From an uncultured Bacteroides sp. (GTDB taxonomy: Bacteria; Bacteroidota; Bacteroidia; Bacteroidales; Bacteroidaceae), in assembly GCA_900553815.1 (NCBI GenBank), contig USEY01000055.1, positions 1 to 24,939 on the forward strand: a DNA stretch of 24,939 bases. The letters are read 5' to 3'. Within the stretch, counting starts at the first letter, position 1. Every line of letters starts with the position of its first letter. Below the pieces are notes generated by a model. The model was given only the letters and a program-made list of their open reading frames with translations, was not told where the DNA came from and did not search any database. Shown here one piece after another: positions 1-8,034 of the stretch. Made by a program: the position numbers and the translations under genes.

Positions 1-83
1 GGTTTTTCGGAGAATAACAAGGATTATAGAGGTTGTTTTAAATGAAAGAGCCGTGTAGTCAAACTTGAAAACTTCGTTTTCTG

Positions 84-115
84 TTTGTCTCTGCGCTCGC
101 CTTTCGCTATCTTTG
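84..115 (+). promoter_or_regulatory. Bacteroides-type promoter of ychF
   Basis: A -33 element TTTG (84-87) lies 20 nt before a -7 element TATCTTTG (108-115), matching the known Bacteroides sigma-ABfr consensus TTTG/TAnnTTTG. Transcription would start about 120-125, giving a leader of roughly 35 nt before the ATG at 157. Bases 1-83 upstream show no recognisable gene. Confidence 0.75.
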
Positions 116-156
116 CAGGCAAATAATTGAACAATAACTAAAAACAAGATATACTT

Positions 157-1260
157 ATGGCATTAAAAGCAGGTATCGTGGGCCTTCCCAACGTGGGAAA
201 ATCCACCCTTTTCAACTGCCTGTCCAGCGCCAAGGCGCAGGCGGCAAACTTTCCTTTCTGTACCATCGACGCCCAAATGGGACAGGTGTCCGTACCCGAT
301 GAGCGACTGACCCGTCTGGCCGAAATTGTCCACCCGGGACGTATCGTGCCCGCCGTGTGCGACATTGTAGACATTGCCGGACTTGTAAAGGGCGCCAGCA
401 AGGGCGAAGGCTTGGGCAACCAGTTCCTGGGCAACATCCGCGAGTGCGACGCCATCATCCACGTGCTGCGCTGCTTCGACAACGGCAACATCGTACACGT
501 TGACGGCTCTGTCAACCCCGTGCGCGACAAGGAAATCATCGACACCGAACTGCAACTGAAGGACCTGGAAACGGTGGAAAACCGCATCAAGCGCGTAGAA
601 AAGGTAGCCAAGGTGGGCGGCGACAAGAACGCCAAGGTAGAATATGAACTTCTGCTGCGCTACAAGGAAGCTCTGGAGCAAGGCAAGAGCGCACGTACCG
701 TCGCCCTGCTGAACGAAGACGAAGAGGCCTGTGCCAAACAGATGTTCCTGCTCACCACCAAGCCGGTGCTCTACGTGTGCAACGTGGACGACACCTCGGC
801 CGCTACCGGCAACGCCTACGTGGAGCAGGTGCGCAAGGCCATCGAGGGTGAGGATGCCCAACTGATGATTATCTCAGCCCAGACCGAAGCCGACATCGCC
901 GAACTGGAGACCTACGAAGAAAAGCAAATGTTCCTGGAAGACCTGGGACTGAAGGAAAGCGGTTGCAACCGACTCATCAAGGCCATCTACAAATTGCTAA
1001 ATCTGGAGACGTTCATTACCGCCGGCGAAATGGAGGTGAAAGCCTGGACGTACCACAAAGGCTGGAAGGCCCCGCAGTGTGCCGGCGTCATCCACACCGA
1101 CTTTGAGAAAGGCTTCATCCGTGCCGAGGTCATCAAGTACGACGACTACATCAAGTATGGCTCCGAAGCTGCCGTGCGCGAGGCCGGAAAGCTCAGCGTG
1201 GAAGGCAAGGAATACGTGGTGCAGGACGGCGACATCATGCACTTCCGGTTCAACGTGTAA
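157..1260 (+). CDS. ychF: Redox-regulated ATPase YchF (Obg-family)
   Basis: Complete 367-aa protein, the usual YchF length, starting at the ATG behind a consensus promoter. The P-loop GLPNVGKST is at residues 9-17 and the G3 switch motif DIAGLVKGASKGEG at 72-85, characteristic of the Obg/YchF branch. A helical insertion spans about 130-200. The strand ending VLYVCN at 204-209 occupies the G4 position; YchF proteins carry a non-canonical G4 and prefer ATP to GTP. The last ~85 residues (GWKAPQ to MHFRFNV) form the C-terminal TGS domain. YchF is a cytoplasmic, ribosome-associated P-loop ATPase linked to translation quality and oxidative-stress responses. It appears monocistronic. The identification is firm. 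Confidence 0.97.
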   Translation: MALKAGIVGLPNVGKSTLFNCLSSAKAQAANFPFCTIDAQMGQVSVPDERLTRLAEIVHPGRIVPAVCDIVDIAGLVKGASKGEGLGNQFLGNIRECDAIIHVLRCFDNGNIVHVDGSVNPVRDKEIIDTELQLKDLETVENRIKRVEKVAKVGGDKNAKVEYELLLRYKEALEQGKSARTVALLNEDEEACAKQMFLLTTKPVLYVCNVDDTSAATGNAYVEQVRKAIEGEDAQLMIISAQTEADIAELETYEEKQMFLEDLGLKESGCNRLIKAIYKLLNLETFITAGEMEVKAWTYHKGWKAPQCAGVIHTDFEKGFIRAEVIKYDDYIKYGSEAAVREAGKLSVEGKEYVVQDGDIMHFRFNV

Positions 1261-1290
1261 GAAGAAACTTACAGGCTAACATCCGATATG

Positions 1291-1329
1291 TATTGGCAGT
1301 TGTCGCAAAATTTGCGACAACTGCCAATA
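1291..1329. repeat. 39-nt perfect palindrome upstream of the RhuM remnant
   Basis: The left arm TATTGGCAGTTGTCGCAAA (1291-1309) and right arm 1311-1329 are perfect reverse complements around a single central A (1310). It lies 31 nt after the ychF stop and 29 nt before the RhuM ATG. A one-base centre cannot form an RNA loop without opening pairs, and no T-run follows, so it is not a classic terminator. More likely roles are a dimeric protein-binding site, an operator for the adjacent RhuM DNA-binding domain, or the end of a small mobile unit. The geometry is read directly; the role is inference. Confidence 0.85.
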
Positions 1330-1358
1330 TGATACTCCTCATTTAAAAAGAGACGGAT

Positions 1359-1896
1359 ATGGAACAAAAGGAAGGAGAAATCATACTGTACCAGCCTGAC
1401 GGGACACTCAAACTGGAAGTGCGGTTGGAGGATGAGACGGTGTGGCTGACACAACAGCAGATTGCAGACCTTTTTGGCACACAAAGGCAGGCCATAAGCA
1501 AACACCTGAAAAACATCTTCAACAGTTACGAACTGGAAGAGAACTCAGTATGTTCCATTTTGGAACGAACTGCAACAGACGGTAAAACATATAAAACAAA
1601 GATATATAACCTTGATGCCATCTTATCTGTAGGATATCGTGTAAATAGTAAAAATGCCACTCTATTCAGACGCTGGGCCAACCAAGTCCTGAAAGAATAT
1701 CTCCTCAAAGGCTACTCCATCAACCGCCGCATCGAGCAACTGGAGAAGACCGTCGCCCGACACGACGAACGCATAGAGTTCTTTGTCCGCACCTCGCTGC
1801 CACCCGTCGAAGGCATCTTCTTCGAAGGACAGATATTCGATTGCCTTCTCCCGACTGCATTTCAGCCCGCAGGAATTGCTTGAACGAATAAAATAG
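1359..1896 (+). pseudogene. RhuM-family gene with frameshifting internal deletion
   Basis: The open frame from ATG 1359 gives 174 residues to TGA 1881-1883. Residues 1-155 look like the N-terminal part of Bacteroides RhuM-family (virulence-associated) proteins: a putative helix-turn-helix VWLTQQQIADLFGTQRQAIS, the segment FRRWANQVLKEYLLKGYSIN, then a helical stretch ending PPVEGIFFEGQIFD. In relatives as I recall them, QIFD continues as a ~150-residue phospholipase-D-like domain ending near GKKWFAFS. Here the frame instead runs into a nonsense tail. In the +1 frame from 1843 the sequence reads AFSRLHFSPQELLERIK then stop (TAG 1894-1896), which resembles the expected C-terminus. This suggests a deletion joined at about 1839-1842 that removed most of the C-terminal domain and shifted frame. 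A short DNA-binding protein could still be made. Relatives are recalled, not searched. Confidence 0.75.
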
Positions 1897-1930
1897 ACAC
1901 TATAATACTAACCCCAAAAACAAATACATC

Positions 1931-2845
1931 ATGAAGAACTATCTCATTGCAGGTACCGGCGGCGTAGGCGGAAGCATTGCCGCCTTTCTGGCACTGGCAG
2001 GCAAGAACGTGACCTGCATTGCCCGCGGCGAACACCTGGCCGCCATGCGCGAACACGGACTGCGTCTGCACTCCGACCTCAAGGGCGAACATACCCTGCA
2101 CATCCCTGCCTGCACGGCCGAGGAATACCAGGACAAGGCTGATGTCATCTTTGTCTGCGTCAAAGGCTATTCGGTAGACTCCATCACCGACCTCATCCGC
2201 CGTGCTGCGAAACCCGAAACCATCGTTATTCCCATCCTCAACGTCTACGGCACAGGGCCACGCATACAGCGGCTGGTACCCGGCGTGACGGTGCTCGACG
2301 GATGCATCTACATCGTAGGCTTCGTCAGCGGCAAGGGCGAAATCACGCAGATGGGCAAGATATTCCGCCTGGTCTACGGCGCACACCGCGGCACAGTTGT
2401 TCCCCGTGAAACACTGGAGGAGGTGCAGCGCGACCTGCAGGACAGCGGCATCAAGGCCGACCTGTCCGACGACATCAACCGCGATACCTTTGTCAAATGG
2501 TCGTTCATCTCGGCCATGGCCGTAACGGGAGCTTACTACGACGTGCCTATGGGCGAAGTACAGAAGCCCGGCGTCGTGCGCGATACATTTATCGGCCTCT
2601 CACGCGAAAGTGCCGCCTTGGGCCGCAAACTGGGCATTGAGCCGAAGGAAGACCTGGTGGAGTATAATCTCAAGGTAATGGACAAGCTCGACCCGCACAG
2701 CACCGCCTCCATGCAGAAGGACCTGGCACGCGGACACGAGAGCGAGGTGCAGGGTTTGCTGTTCGACATGATTGCCGCCGCCGAGGAACACGGCATTGAC
2801 ATTCCCACCTACCGCATGGTAGCCGAAAAGTTCCGAAATCTTTGA
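1931..2845 (+). CDS. panE: 2-dehydropantoate 2-reductase (ketopantoate reductase family)
   Basis: 304 aa, full length for the ApbA/PanE family. The N-terminus has a Rossmann NADPH site, AGTGGVGG (residues 7-14). Family-typical residues are visible: Lys78 in CVKGY, Asn104 in the ILNVYG loop, the probable catalytic Lys189 in FVKWSF, and Glu272 in HESEVQG after the TASMQKD segment in the all-alpha C-terminal domain. The reaction is NADPH-dependent reduction of ketopantoate to pantoate in pantothenate/CoA synthesis, in the cytoplasm. Some family members reduce other 2-oxo acids, so the substrate is assigned by family only. It starts 34 nt after the RhuM remnant. The downstream lgt has its own promoter, so the two need not be one operon. 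Confidence 0.85.
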   Translation: MKNYLIAGTGGVGGSIAAFLALAGKNVTCIARGEHLAAMREHGLRLHSDLKGEHTLHIPACTAEEYQDKADVIFVCVKGYSVDSITDLIRRAAKPETIVIPILNVYGTGPRIQRLVPGVTVLDGCIYIVGFVSGKGEITQMGKIFRLVYGAHRGTVVPRETLEEVQRDLQDSGIKADLSDDINRDTFVKWSFISAMAVTGAYYDVPMGEVQKPGVVRDTFIGLSRESAALGRKLGIEPKEDLVEYNLKVMDKLDPHSTASMQKDLARGHESEVQGLLFDMIAAAEEHGIDIPTYRMVAEKFRNL

Positions 2846-2853
2846 GGACACTG

Positions 2854-2884
2854 TTTGTGGCCTTAAAAATAAAAGCTATTTTTG
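2854..2884 (+). promoter_or_regulatory. Consensus promoter for lgt
   Basis: TTTG (2854-2857), exactly 19 nt, then TATTTTTG (2877-2884) fits the Bacteroides -33/-7 consensus. It begins 8 nt after the panE stop. Transcription starting near 2890 would give a ~125-nt leader before the lgt ATG at 3015. I found no riboswitch or clear hairpin in that leader. Confidence 0.75.
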
Positions 2885-3014
2885 GCAACTGTAAGCAAGA
2901 GGATATGAAACCGGCTGCCACCCAGAACGACAGGAAACGGACGGCAAGCCGACAGGTTTCATCAAGCCCAAGACAGAAAACCCATAAACCGACTACTAAA
3001 ACTTATTTAAAGAC

Positions 3015-3848
3015 ATGTTACCATTACTTACCATCCACTGGAATCCAGACCCCGAACTGTTCAACATCTTCGGCATTTCCATTCGCTACTACAGTATCTT
3101 ATGGATTATCGGACTGGCTCTGGCCTACTTCATCGTGCGCAGGCAGTATCGCGACCGCCGGATAGCCGACGAGAAGTTCGAACCGCTGTTCTTCTACTGC
3201 TTCTTCGGCATCCTGATTGGTGCACGTTTGGGACACTGCCTGTTCTATGAACCCGAATATTACCTGAACCACTTCTGGGAAATGATATTGCCCGTGAAGT
3301 TCCTGCCCACGGGTGGATGGAAGTTCACCGGCTATGCCGGACTGGCCAGCCATGGCGGCACGCTGGGCCTCATCATAGCCCTGTGGCTCTACTGCCGCAA
3401 GACCAAGATGCACTTCATGGACGTGCTCGACATGATTGCCGTAGCCACCCCCATCACCGCCTGCTGCATCCGCCTGGCCAACCTGATGAACTCTGAAATC
3501 ATCGGCAATCCCGCCAGCGTGCCTTGGGCATTCGTGTTCGAGCGGGTCGATATGGTTCCGCGCCATCCGGCACAGCTCTACGAAGCGCTGGCCTACTTCA
3601 TCTTCTTCCTCGGCATGATTTACTTCTACCGAAAGACGCAAAACGGCACCACAGCCCGCCGCGGTTTCTTCTTCGGCCTCTGCCTGACGGAAATCTTCCT
3701 CTTCCGCTTCTTCATCGAGTTCCTGAAAGAAAACCAGGTAAGCTTTGAAGACGGCATGACGCTCAACATGGGCCAGTGGCTCAGCGTCCCGTTTGTCATC
3801 ATCGGCATCTACTGCATGTTCTTCTACGGTAAAAAGAAGAAAGCCTGA
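3015..3848 (+). CDS. lgt: Prolipoprotein diacylglyceryl transferase (Lgt)
   Basis: 277 aa, polytopic, with about seven hydrophobic segments. Lgt transfers diacylglyceryl from phosphatidylglycerol to the lipobox cysteine of prolipoproteins in the inner membrane, the first step of lipoprotein maturation. Family hallmarks are the invariant HGG (residues 113-115, in LASHGGTLG), the segment [14 protein letters not shown] (151-164) matching the R..N..N.E signature, HPAQLYE (184-190), and RFFIEFLKE (231-239). The N-terminal part ([20 protein letters not shown]) matches the family's first periplasmic and TM segments. It acts on the SPII lipoproteins encoded later in this window (the GH76 proteins and SusD). 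Its own promoter and terminator make it a single-gene unit. Confidence 0.96.
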   Translation: MLPLLTIHWNPDPELFNIFGISIRYYSILWIIGLALAYFIVRRQYRDRRIADEKFEPLFFYCFFGILIGARLGHCLFYEPEYYLNHFWEMILPVKFLPTGGWKFTGYAGLASHGGTLGLIIALWLYCRKTKMHFMDVLDMIAVATPITACCIRLANLMNSEIIGNPASVPWAFVFERVDMVPRHPAQLYEALAYFIFFLGMIYFYRKTQNGTTARRGFFFGLCLTEIFLFRFFIEFLKENQVSFEDGMTLNMGQWLSVPFVIIGIYCMFFYGKKKKA

Positions 3849-3870
3849 CGGCATAAAACGCTAATCCTAC

Positions 3871-3924
3871 AGCCCCTTGCATCCGGAGTATCGCCCCCCT
3901 CGCCGGATACAAGGGGCTTTCATT
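3871..3924 (+). terminator. Strong intrinsic terminator after lgt
   Basis: Arms 3871-3886 (AGCCCCTTGCATCCGG) and 3903-3918 (CCGGATACAAGGGGCT) pair over 16 positions with one C/A mismatch, around a C-rich 16-nt loop. The T-rich tract TTTCATTTT follows. It begins 22 nt after the lgt stop. Confidence 0.88.
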
Positions 3925-4003
3925 TTACCTGTACGGAAGCAAAAAATACAAAACAGATACCTGTAGGAAACAAAAGCATCCCCTCCGTAAACTCCCTATT
4001 GAC

Positions 4004-4011
4004 TACCTTTG
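4004..4011 (+). promoter_or_regulatory. Probable -7 box of the GH3 gene promoter
   Basis: TACCTTTG (4004-4011) matches the TAnnTTTG -7 consensus 35 nt before the ATG of the GH3 gene and after the lgt terminator. I see no good -33 TTTG at the right spacing, so an activator may be needed. The same octamer recurs before the PUL (6634-6641). Confidence 0.55.
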
Positions 4012-4045
4012 AAACCAAGACAAAACCCTATAATCTGAAACAAAC

Positions 4046-6247
4046 ATGAAAAAGAAACTCTTATGCCTGCTGTGCTGTCTGGCGCTATGGCCTACGGCAC
4101 AGGCACAGAAAAACACATTCGCCTTTCGCGACACCACGCTGACCGACCAGCAACGAGTAGAAAACCTCCTGTCTGTCCTCACACTGGACGAAAAACTATC
4201 GCTCCTCTCTGCCAACCTGGAAGTGCCCCGACTGGGCATACCCGCCTGCGGACACTTCGAAGGCCTGCACGGGCTTACACTGGGCGGACCGGCCGCATGG
4301 GGTGGCCGGGAGAAAGACCAGAACGGCCGGATGGTACCGACCGACAGCCCCACCACCATCTTTCCGCAGTCATACGGCCTGGGCTGCACCTGGGACGAGA
4401 GCCTGATAGAAAAGGTAGGCCAACAGACTGCCATAGAAGCCCGCTACTACACCCAGCGCCCCGGCAGCAAGCACCATGCCCTCGTGATGCGTGCACCCAA
4501 TGCCGACCTGGCACGCGACCCACGCTGGGGACGCACGGAAGAAAGCTTCGGCGAAGACCCCTTCCTGACGGCACGCCTCACCGTGGCCCACATTCGCGGA
4601 CAACAAGGCAACCATCCGCGCTACTGGCGCACAGCAGCCTTGATGAAGCACTTCCTGGCCAACAGCAACGAGGACGGGCGCGACAGCACCTCCTCCGATT
4701 TCGACAATCGCCTCTTCCGCGAATACTATTCCTACCCCTTCTATAAAGGCATCACAGAGGGCGGCAGCCGTGCTTTCATGGCCGCCTACAACAGCTGGAA
4801 CGGCACACCCATGAGCATACACCCTTGCCTTGTCGACATTGCCCGCCGCGAGTGGGGACAAAACGGCATCATCTGCACCGACGGAGGTGCCCTGCGCCTG
4901 CTGTTCACCGCCCATCATGCCTATCCCACGCTGTCGCAATGCGCGGCTGCCGTAGTAAAAGCCACTACCGGACAATTCCTTGACAACTACCTGCAACCCG
5001 TGAAAGACGCCCTGGCCAACAACGAACTGACCGAGGCCGACATAGACAACGCCATACGCGGCAACCTCTACGTGGCTCTGAAACTGGGACTCCTCGACGG
5101 CGACAATGCTGCCAATCCCTATCTGTCCATCGGCAAAGACACCATTGCCCTGCCGCCCTACCTGCAACCCGAGGCCAAGCAGCTGGCGCGCGAAATCACC
5201 GCCAAGTCCGTCGTACTGCTCAAGAACGCCGCCACCCCGCAAGGCAACCCGCTGCTGCCGCTCGACACCCGGCGCATCCGCAAGATAGCCCTCATAGGTC
5301 CCTACGCCGACAAGATTGTGCAAGACTGGTACAGCGGCACGCCGCCCTACGAAGTGACCATCCTGCAAGGCCTGCGCAACGCGCTGGGTGAGCAGGTGGA
5401 AATACAGTATGTACCCGACAACGCCATGGGACGTGCCGAAGCTGCCGCCGCACAGGCCGACATAGCCATCGTCTGCACCGGCAACCACCCCTTCGGCACC
5501 CGCACCGACTGGAAGTTCTGCCCCGTGCCCAGCGACGGCCGTGAAGCCGTAGACCGCAAGTCACTGACGCTGCCCGACGAAGACCTGCTGAAACAAGTCT
5601 TCAAGGCCAATCCCAACACCATCCTCGTGCTAGTCAGCAGCTTCCCCTATACCATCAACTGGAGCCAGGAGCATCTGCCCGCCATTGTCCACATCACCCA
5701 TTGCAGCCAGGAGCAGGGCAACGGGCTGGCCGACGTGCTGACCGGCCGTGTAAACCCTGCCGGACGAACTGTGCAAACCTGGGTGAAGGACATTACCGAC
5801 CTGCCGCCCATGATGGACTACGACATACGCCACGGCCGCACCTACCTCTACCACCAGGGCGACGTGCTCTACCCCTTCGGCCACGGCCTGAGCTACACCA
5901 CCTTTGACTACACCCGCCTCCACCCGGGCAAGCAGGACAAAACCCATCTCCGCCTGGACGTAACCGTAAAGAACACCGGCAGCGTGGACGGTGAAGAAGT
6001 GGTACAAATCTATGCCTCCTGGCCCCAATCCAAGGTAGAACGCCCCCTGAAGAAACTCTGCGCCTTCCGCCGCGTATTCATCCCCGCCGGACAAAGCCTC
6101 ACTGTCTGCTTCACCATCGACAAGGCCGATCTGGGCTACTGGGATGATGCCCGCCATGCCTTCACCGTAGAGCCTGGTCCCGTCCTGTTCATGGCTGGCG
6201 CCTCGTCACAGGATATCAGGCTGGAGAAAGTAGTGAAGATAAAATAA
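4046..6247 (+). CDS. Secreted glycoside hydrolase family 3 (beta-glucosidase/beta-xylosidase type)
   Basis: 733 aa with a signal peptide ending near AQAQ (residue ~21), so periplasmic or exported. Order: (beta/alpha)8 barrel (about 40-350), alpha/beta sandwich (about 385-590), and a C-terminal fibronectin-III-like domain (about 620-733) introduced by YPFGHGLSYTTF. GH3 motifs include DLARDPRWGR (154-163), the substrate-binding KHF (Lys201-His202), and the likely nucleophile Asp279 in IICTDGGA; the DGG context differs from the common SDW/SDY form but the position fits. GH3 enzymes release terminal beta-glucose, beta-xylose or related residues by a retaining mechanism; substrate cannot be set from sequence. 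It is flanked by terminators at 3871 and 6504 and so looks separately transcribed from the PUL, though it could help with its substrate. Confidence 0.93.
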   Translation: MKKKLLCLLCCLALWPTAQAQKNTFAFRDTTLTDQQRVENLLSVLTLDEKLSLLSANLEVPRLGIPACGHFEGLHGLTLGGPAAWGGREKDQNGRMVPTDSPTTIFPQSYGLGCTWDESLIEKVGQQTAIEARYYTQRPGSKHHALVMRAPNADLARDPRWGRTEESFGEDPFLTARLTVAHIRGQQGNHPRYWRTAALMKHFLANSNEDGRDSTSSDFDNRLFREYYSYPFYKGITEGGSRAFMAAYNSWNGTPMSIHPCLVDIARREWGQNGIICTDGGALRLLFTAHHAYPTLSQCAAAVVKATTGQFLDNYLQPVKDALANNELTEADIDNAIRGNLYVALKLGLLDGDNAANPYLSIGKDTIALPPYLQPEAKQLAREITAKSVVLLKNAATPQGNPLLPLDTRRIRKIALIGPYADKIVQDWYSGTPPYEVTILQGLRNALGEQVEIQYVPDNAMGRAEAAAAQADIAIVCTGNHPFGTRTDWKFCPVPSDGREAVDRKSLTLPDEDLLKQVFKANPNTILVLVSSFPYTINWSQEHLPAIVHITHCSQEQGNGLADVLTGRVNPAGRTVQTWVKDITDLPPMMDYDIRHGRTYLYHQGDVLYPFGHGLSYTTFDYTRLHPGKQDKTHLRLDVTVKNTGSVDGEEVVQIYASWPQSKVERPLKKLCAFRRVFIPAGQSLTVCFTIDKADLGYWDDARHAFTVEPGPVLFMAGASSQDIRLEKVVKIK

Positions 6248-6309
6248 GCAAACATATAAATCGTCTCTCCCAATCATTTCCCAAAGCAGTCTGATACCTG
6301 CTTGACAGT

Positions 6310-6419
6310 AGTGGACTACTATCATCTGAGGAGTTAACTACTATCGCGTTAGCAGTCCACTGCTATCACGTCAGGAGTTAACTGCTATCGAGAGCCGAGT
6401 TAACTGCTAACATACGGCC
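6310..6419. repeat. Five-unit 22-bp tandem array with palindromic cores
   Basis: Units start at 6310, 6332, 6354, 6376 and 6398, each exactly 22 bp. The first 14 bases are conserved (AGTTAACTGCTATC, with variants AGTGGACTACTATC, AGTTAACTACTATC, AGTCCACTGCTATC and AGTTAACTGCTAAC) and the last 8 differ in every unit. The 8-bp core is a palindrome (AGTTAACT) in three units; in units 1 and 3 it is AGTGGACT and AGTCCACT, which are reverse complements of each other. Around unit 3 the arms extend to TAGCAGT/ACTGCTA. The array lies 62 nt after the GH3 stop and before the terminator, so it may be in the GH3 3' UTR. Function unknown. Confidence 0.9.
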
Positions 6420-6503
6420 TCCTGAATACACTGCAAGACTGGTCGTTTCTCTCACGTACCGCCTCCGCAGAAAGATATAATCGGTCATGACAAGAAACGT
6501 CAC

Positions 6504-6540
6504 AAGCCGCCCCAGACAGCCTGAAGGCGGCTTTTTCTAT
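6504..6540 (+). terminator. Intrinsic terminator between the GH3 gene and the PUL
   Basis: An 8-bp stem AAGCCGCC (6504-6511)/GGCGGCTT (6526-6533) with a 14-nt loop is followed by a T-rich tail through about 6540. It lies ~257 nt after the GH3 stop and so would end a long GH3 3' UTR that includes the tandem array, or a separate small RNA. Confidence 0.8.
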
Positions 6541-6564
6541 TTATTTTCATGACATTTCTTTCCA

Positions 6565-6585
6565 TATTTCTGCCACTACATGTCC
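6565..6585 (+). promoter_or_regulatory. Candidate operator shared with 11364-11383
   Basis: TATTTCTGCCA (6565-6575) followed by CTACATGTCC nearly repeats 11364-11383 (the same 11-mer followed by TATTTGTCC). It lies 69 bp before the -7 box of the first PUL transcript. A match before both putative PUL transcripts and not before the GH3 gene suggests a common activator site. No binding protein can be named. Confidence 0.4.
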
Positions 6586-6633
6586 ACATACTCTTATGAC
6601 ACGAAATCATACCCTATACCTCGCCACAATCCC

Positions 6634-6641
6634 TACCTTTG
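6634..6641 (+). promoter_or_regulatory. Probable -7 box of the first PUL transcript
   Basis: TACCTTTG fits TAnnTTTG. No convincing -33 element is present, as expected for an activator-dependent PUL promoter. Transcription would begin near 6648, leaving ~150 nt of leader before the ATG at 6801. Confidence 0.55.
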
Positions 6642-6800
6642 CATACGGTTTAAACAACGTAATAAACATATAAAGGGACGTAAAAAGGTAAACAGATTCA
6701 AAAAATCAGGAGAAAGAAGGAATTGGCAGCCCAACACGCTGCCACTCCTTCTTGCATTCAACGAGAAACACAGAACTCAGCATTTAGAAAAACAACAACA

Positions 6801-8000
6801 ATGAAAAAGACACCGCAAGTCATCTTCGCTCTATCCATTGCTCTGATTGCCGCAATAGGCTGCAAAACTCAGAAACAAACTGTCGTGGGCAACGAAACAG
6901 CACTGGCACGGGCTACACAGACACTCGATTCACTATATGCTCACTACTCTGTAGAAGGCACCTGTCTGCTGCGCGAAAACTATCCGACAGACATCAACTA
7001 CACAGCCACCTACCTGGCCTCATCAGAACAAAAGAATACACCCAACTTGTATTCATACCTGTGGCCCTACTCAGGCACGGTCTCAGCCGTCAGCGCTCTG
7101 GCCGAGGCTACTCATAACAAAGCCTACCAGACAATGCTTCGGGAAAGAGTATTGCCGGGAGTGGAAGAATACTTCGACAACAGCCGGCAGCCGGCAGCCT
7201 ACTCTTCTTATATACGTACAGCTCCGCGCTCCGACCGCTTCTACGACGACAACATCTGGCTGGGTATCGACTTCACCGACCTCTACCTCGCTTTCAAAGA
7301 AAAGGCATACCTGCAAAAGGCCGAGCTAATCTGGAAATTCATAGAAAGCGGTACCGACCAACAACTGGGTGGAGGCATCTACTGGTGCGAACAAAAGAAA
7401 GAATCAAAAAACACCTGTTCCAATGCCCCCGGCGCCGTACTGGCCTTGAAGCTGTTCAAGGCCACACAAGACAGCATCTACTTACAAAAAGGACGCGCCC
7501 TCTACCACTGGACACAGAAACACCTGCAAGACAGTACCGACTGCCTCTACTTCGACAACGTGTCGCTGGACGGCAATATCGGCAAAGCCAAGTTTGCCTA
7601 CAACAGCGGGCAAATGATGCAAGCCGCCACCCTGCTCTATCAATTGACCGGACAGGCCTCCTACCTGGCCGAGGCGCAGGCCATAGCTCGTGGCTGCTAT
7701 GCCTACTTCTTCACCGACCACAAAACCGAACAGGGACAAGCCATCAGGCTCCTGAAGAAAGGTGACGTCTGGTTCACGGCCGTCATGCTGCGCGGCTTCA
7801 TCGAGCTATACCATGTCGACCACAACAAAACCTACCTGAACGCCTTCAACGAAAGCCTGGACTATGCCTGGCAACACGCACGCGACGCCCACGGCCTGTT
7901 CAACACCGACTTCAGCGGCAAGACGCACGAAGAGCGCAAATGGCTGCTCACACAAGCCGCCATGGTCGAAATGTATGCACGCTTGTCAGCCATCAAATAA
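6801..8000 (+). CDS. GH76 family lipoprotein (alpha-1,6-mannanase type)
   Basis: 399 aa from the ATG at 6801. An in-frame TTG at 6723 would add 26 residues ahead of the signal peptide and is rejected. The N-terminus is an SPII signal with lipobox AAIGC (Cys21). The rest is an (alpha/alpha)6-type protein with the GH76 hallmark paired aspartates Asp149-Asp150 in FYDDNIWLGIDF, plus CSNAPGAVLALKL and FAYNSGQMMQAATLLYQLTG, typical of GH76. GH76 enzymes cleave alpha-1,6-linked mannan with retention. It is followed after 34 nt by a GH125 exo-mannosidase, a pairing known from Bacteroides mannan loci. As a lipoprotein without an obvious surface-export signal after Cys21 (KTQKQ), it may be periplasmic; that is inference. 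Base composition is noticeably more G+C-rich than the PUL genes from GH2 onward. Confidence 0.88.
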   Translation: MKKTPQVIFALSIALIAAIGCKTQKQTVVGNETALARATQTLDSLYAHYSVEGTCLLRENYPTDINYTATYLASSEQKNTPNLYSYLWPYSGTVSAVSALAEATHNKAYQTMLRERVLPGVEEYFDNSRQPAAYSSYIRTAPRSDRFYDDNIWLGIDFTDLYLAFKEKAYLQKAELIWKFIESGTDQQLGGGIYWCEQKKESKNTCSNAPGAVLALKLFKATQDSIYLQKGRALYHWTQKHLQDSTDCLYFDNVSLDGNIGKAKFAYNSGQMMQAATLLYQLTGQASYLAEAQAIARGCYAYFFTDHKTEQGQAIRLLKKGDVWFTAVMLRGFIELYHVDHNKTYLNAFNESLDYAWQHARDAHGLFNTDFSGKTHEERKWLLTQAAMVEMYARLSAIK

Positions 8001-8034
8001 AACAAGAATATAAACTAATACCATATATCAGCAC

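Larger units (their letters stand above)
6248..6800. other. Intergenic region between GH3 and the PUL
   Basis: No credible protein gene lies in these 553 bases; the only open frames overlap the promoter and leader and have no coding character. Contents in order: a 22-bp tandem array (6310-6419), an intrinsic terminator (6504-6540), a motif shared with a second PUL control region (6565-6585), and a -7 promoter box (6634-6641). About 150 nt of untranslated leader then precedes the first PUL gene. The ~85 nt between the array and the terminator show nothing I recognise. Confidence 0.7.

Noticed and set aside
1291..1329. Rho-independent terminator of ychF
   Set aside because: The palindrome has a one-base centre and no T-run after either arm. 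It might still slow RNA polymerase, but it does not have terminator form.
2842..3165. 107-codon plus-strand frame between panE and lgt
   Set aside because: It covers the lgt promoter and leader and overlaps the lgt start in another frame. The translation is unlike a protein.
4370..5488. 372-codon open frame on the minus strand inside the GH3 gene
   Set aside because: It lies wholly antisense to a well-recognised GH3 gene, has low-complexity Gly/Val-rich translation and no family motif. It is an antisense shadow of G+C-rich codon use. The same holds for the long minus-strand frames under ychF (163-861), panE (1862-2386) and lgt (3099-3854).
6310..6419. CRISPR array
   Set aside because: The period is only 22 bp with 8-bp variable segments, far too short for repeats and spacers, and no cas gene is present.
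6723..6800. Upstream TTG start that would lengthen the first GH76 protein by 26 residues
   Set aside because: The extension would put polar sequence in front of an intact SPII signal peptide. The ATG at 6801 gives a normal lipoprotein start.
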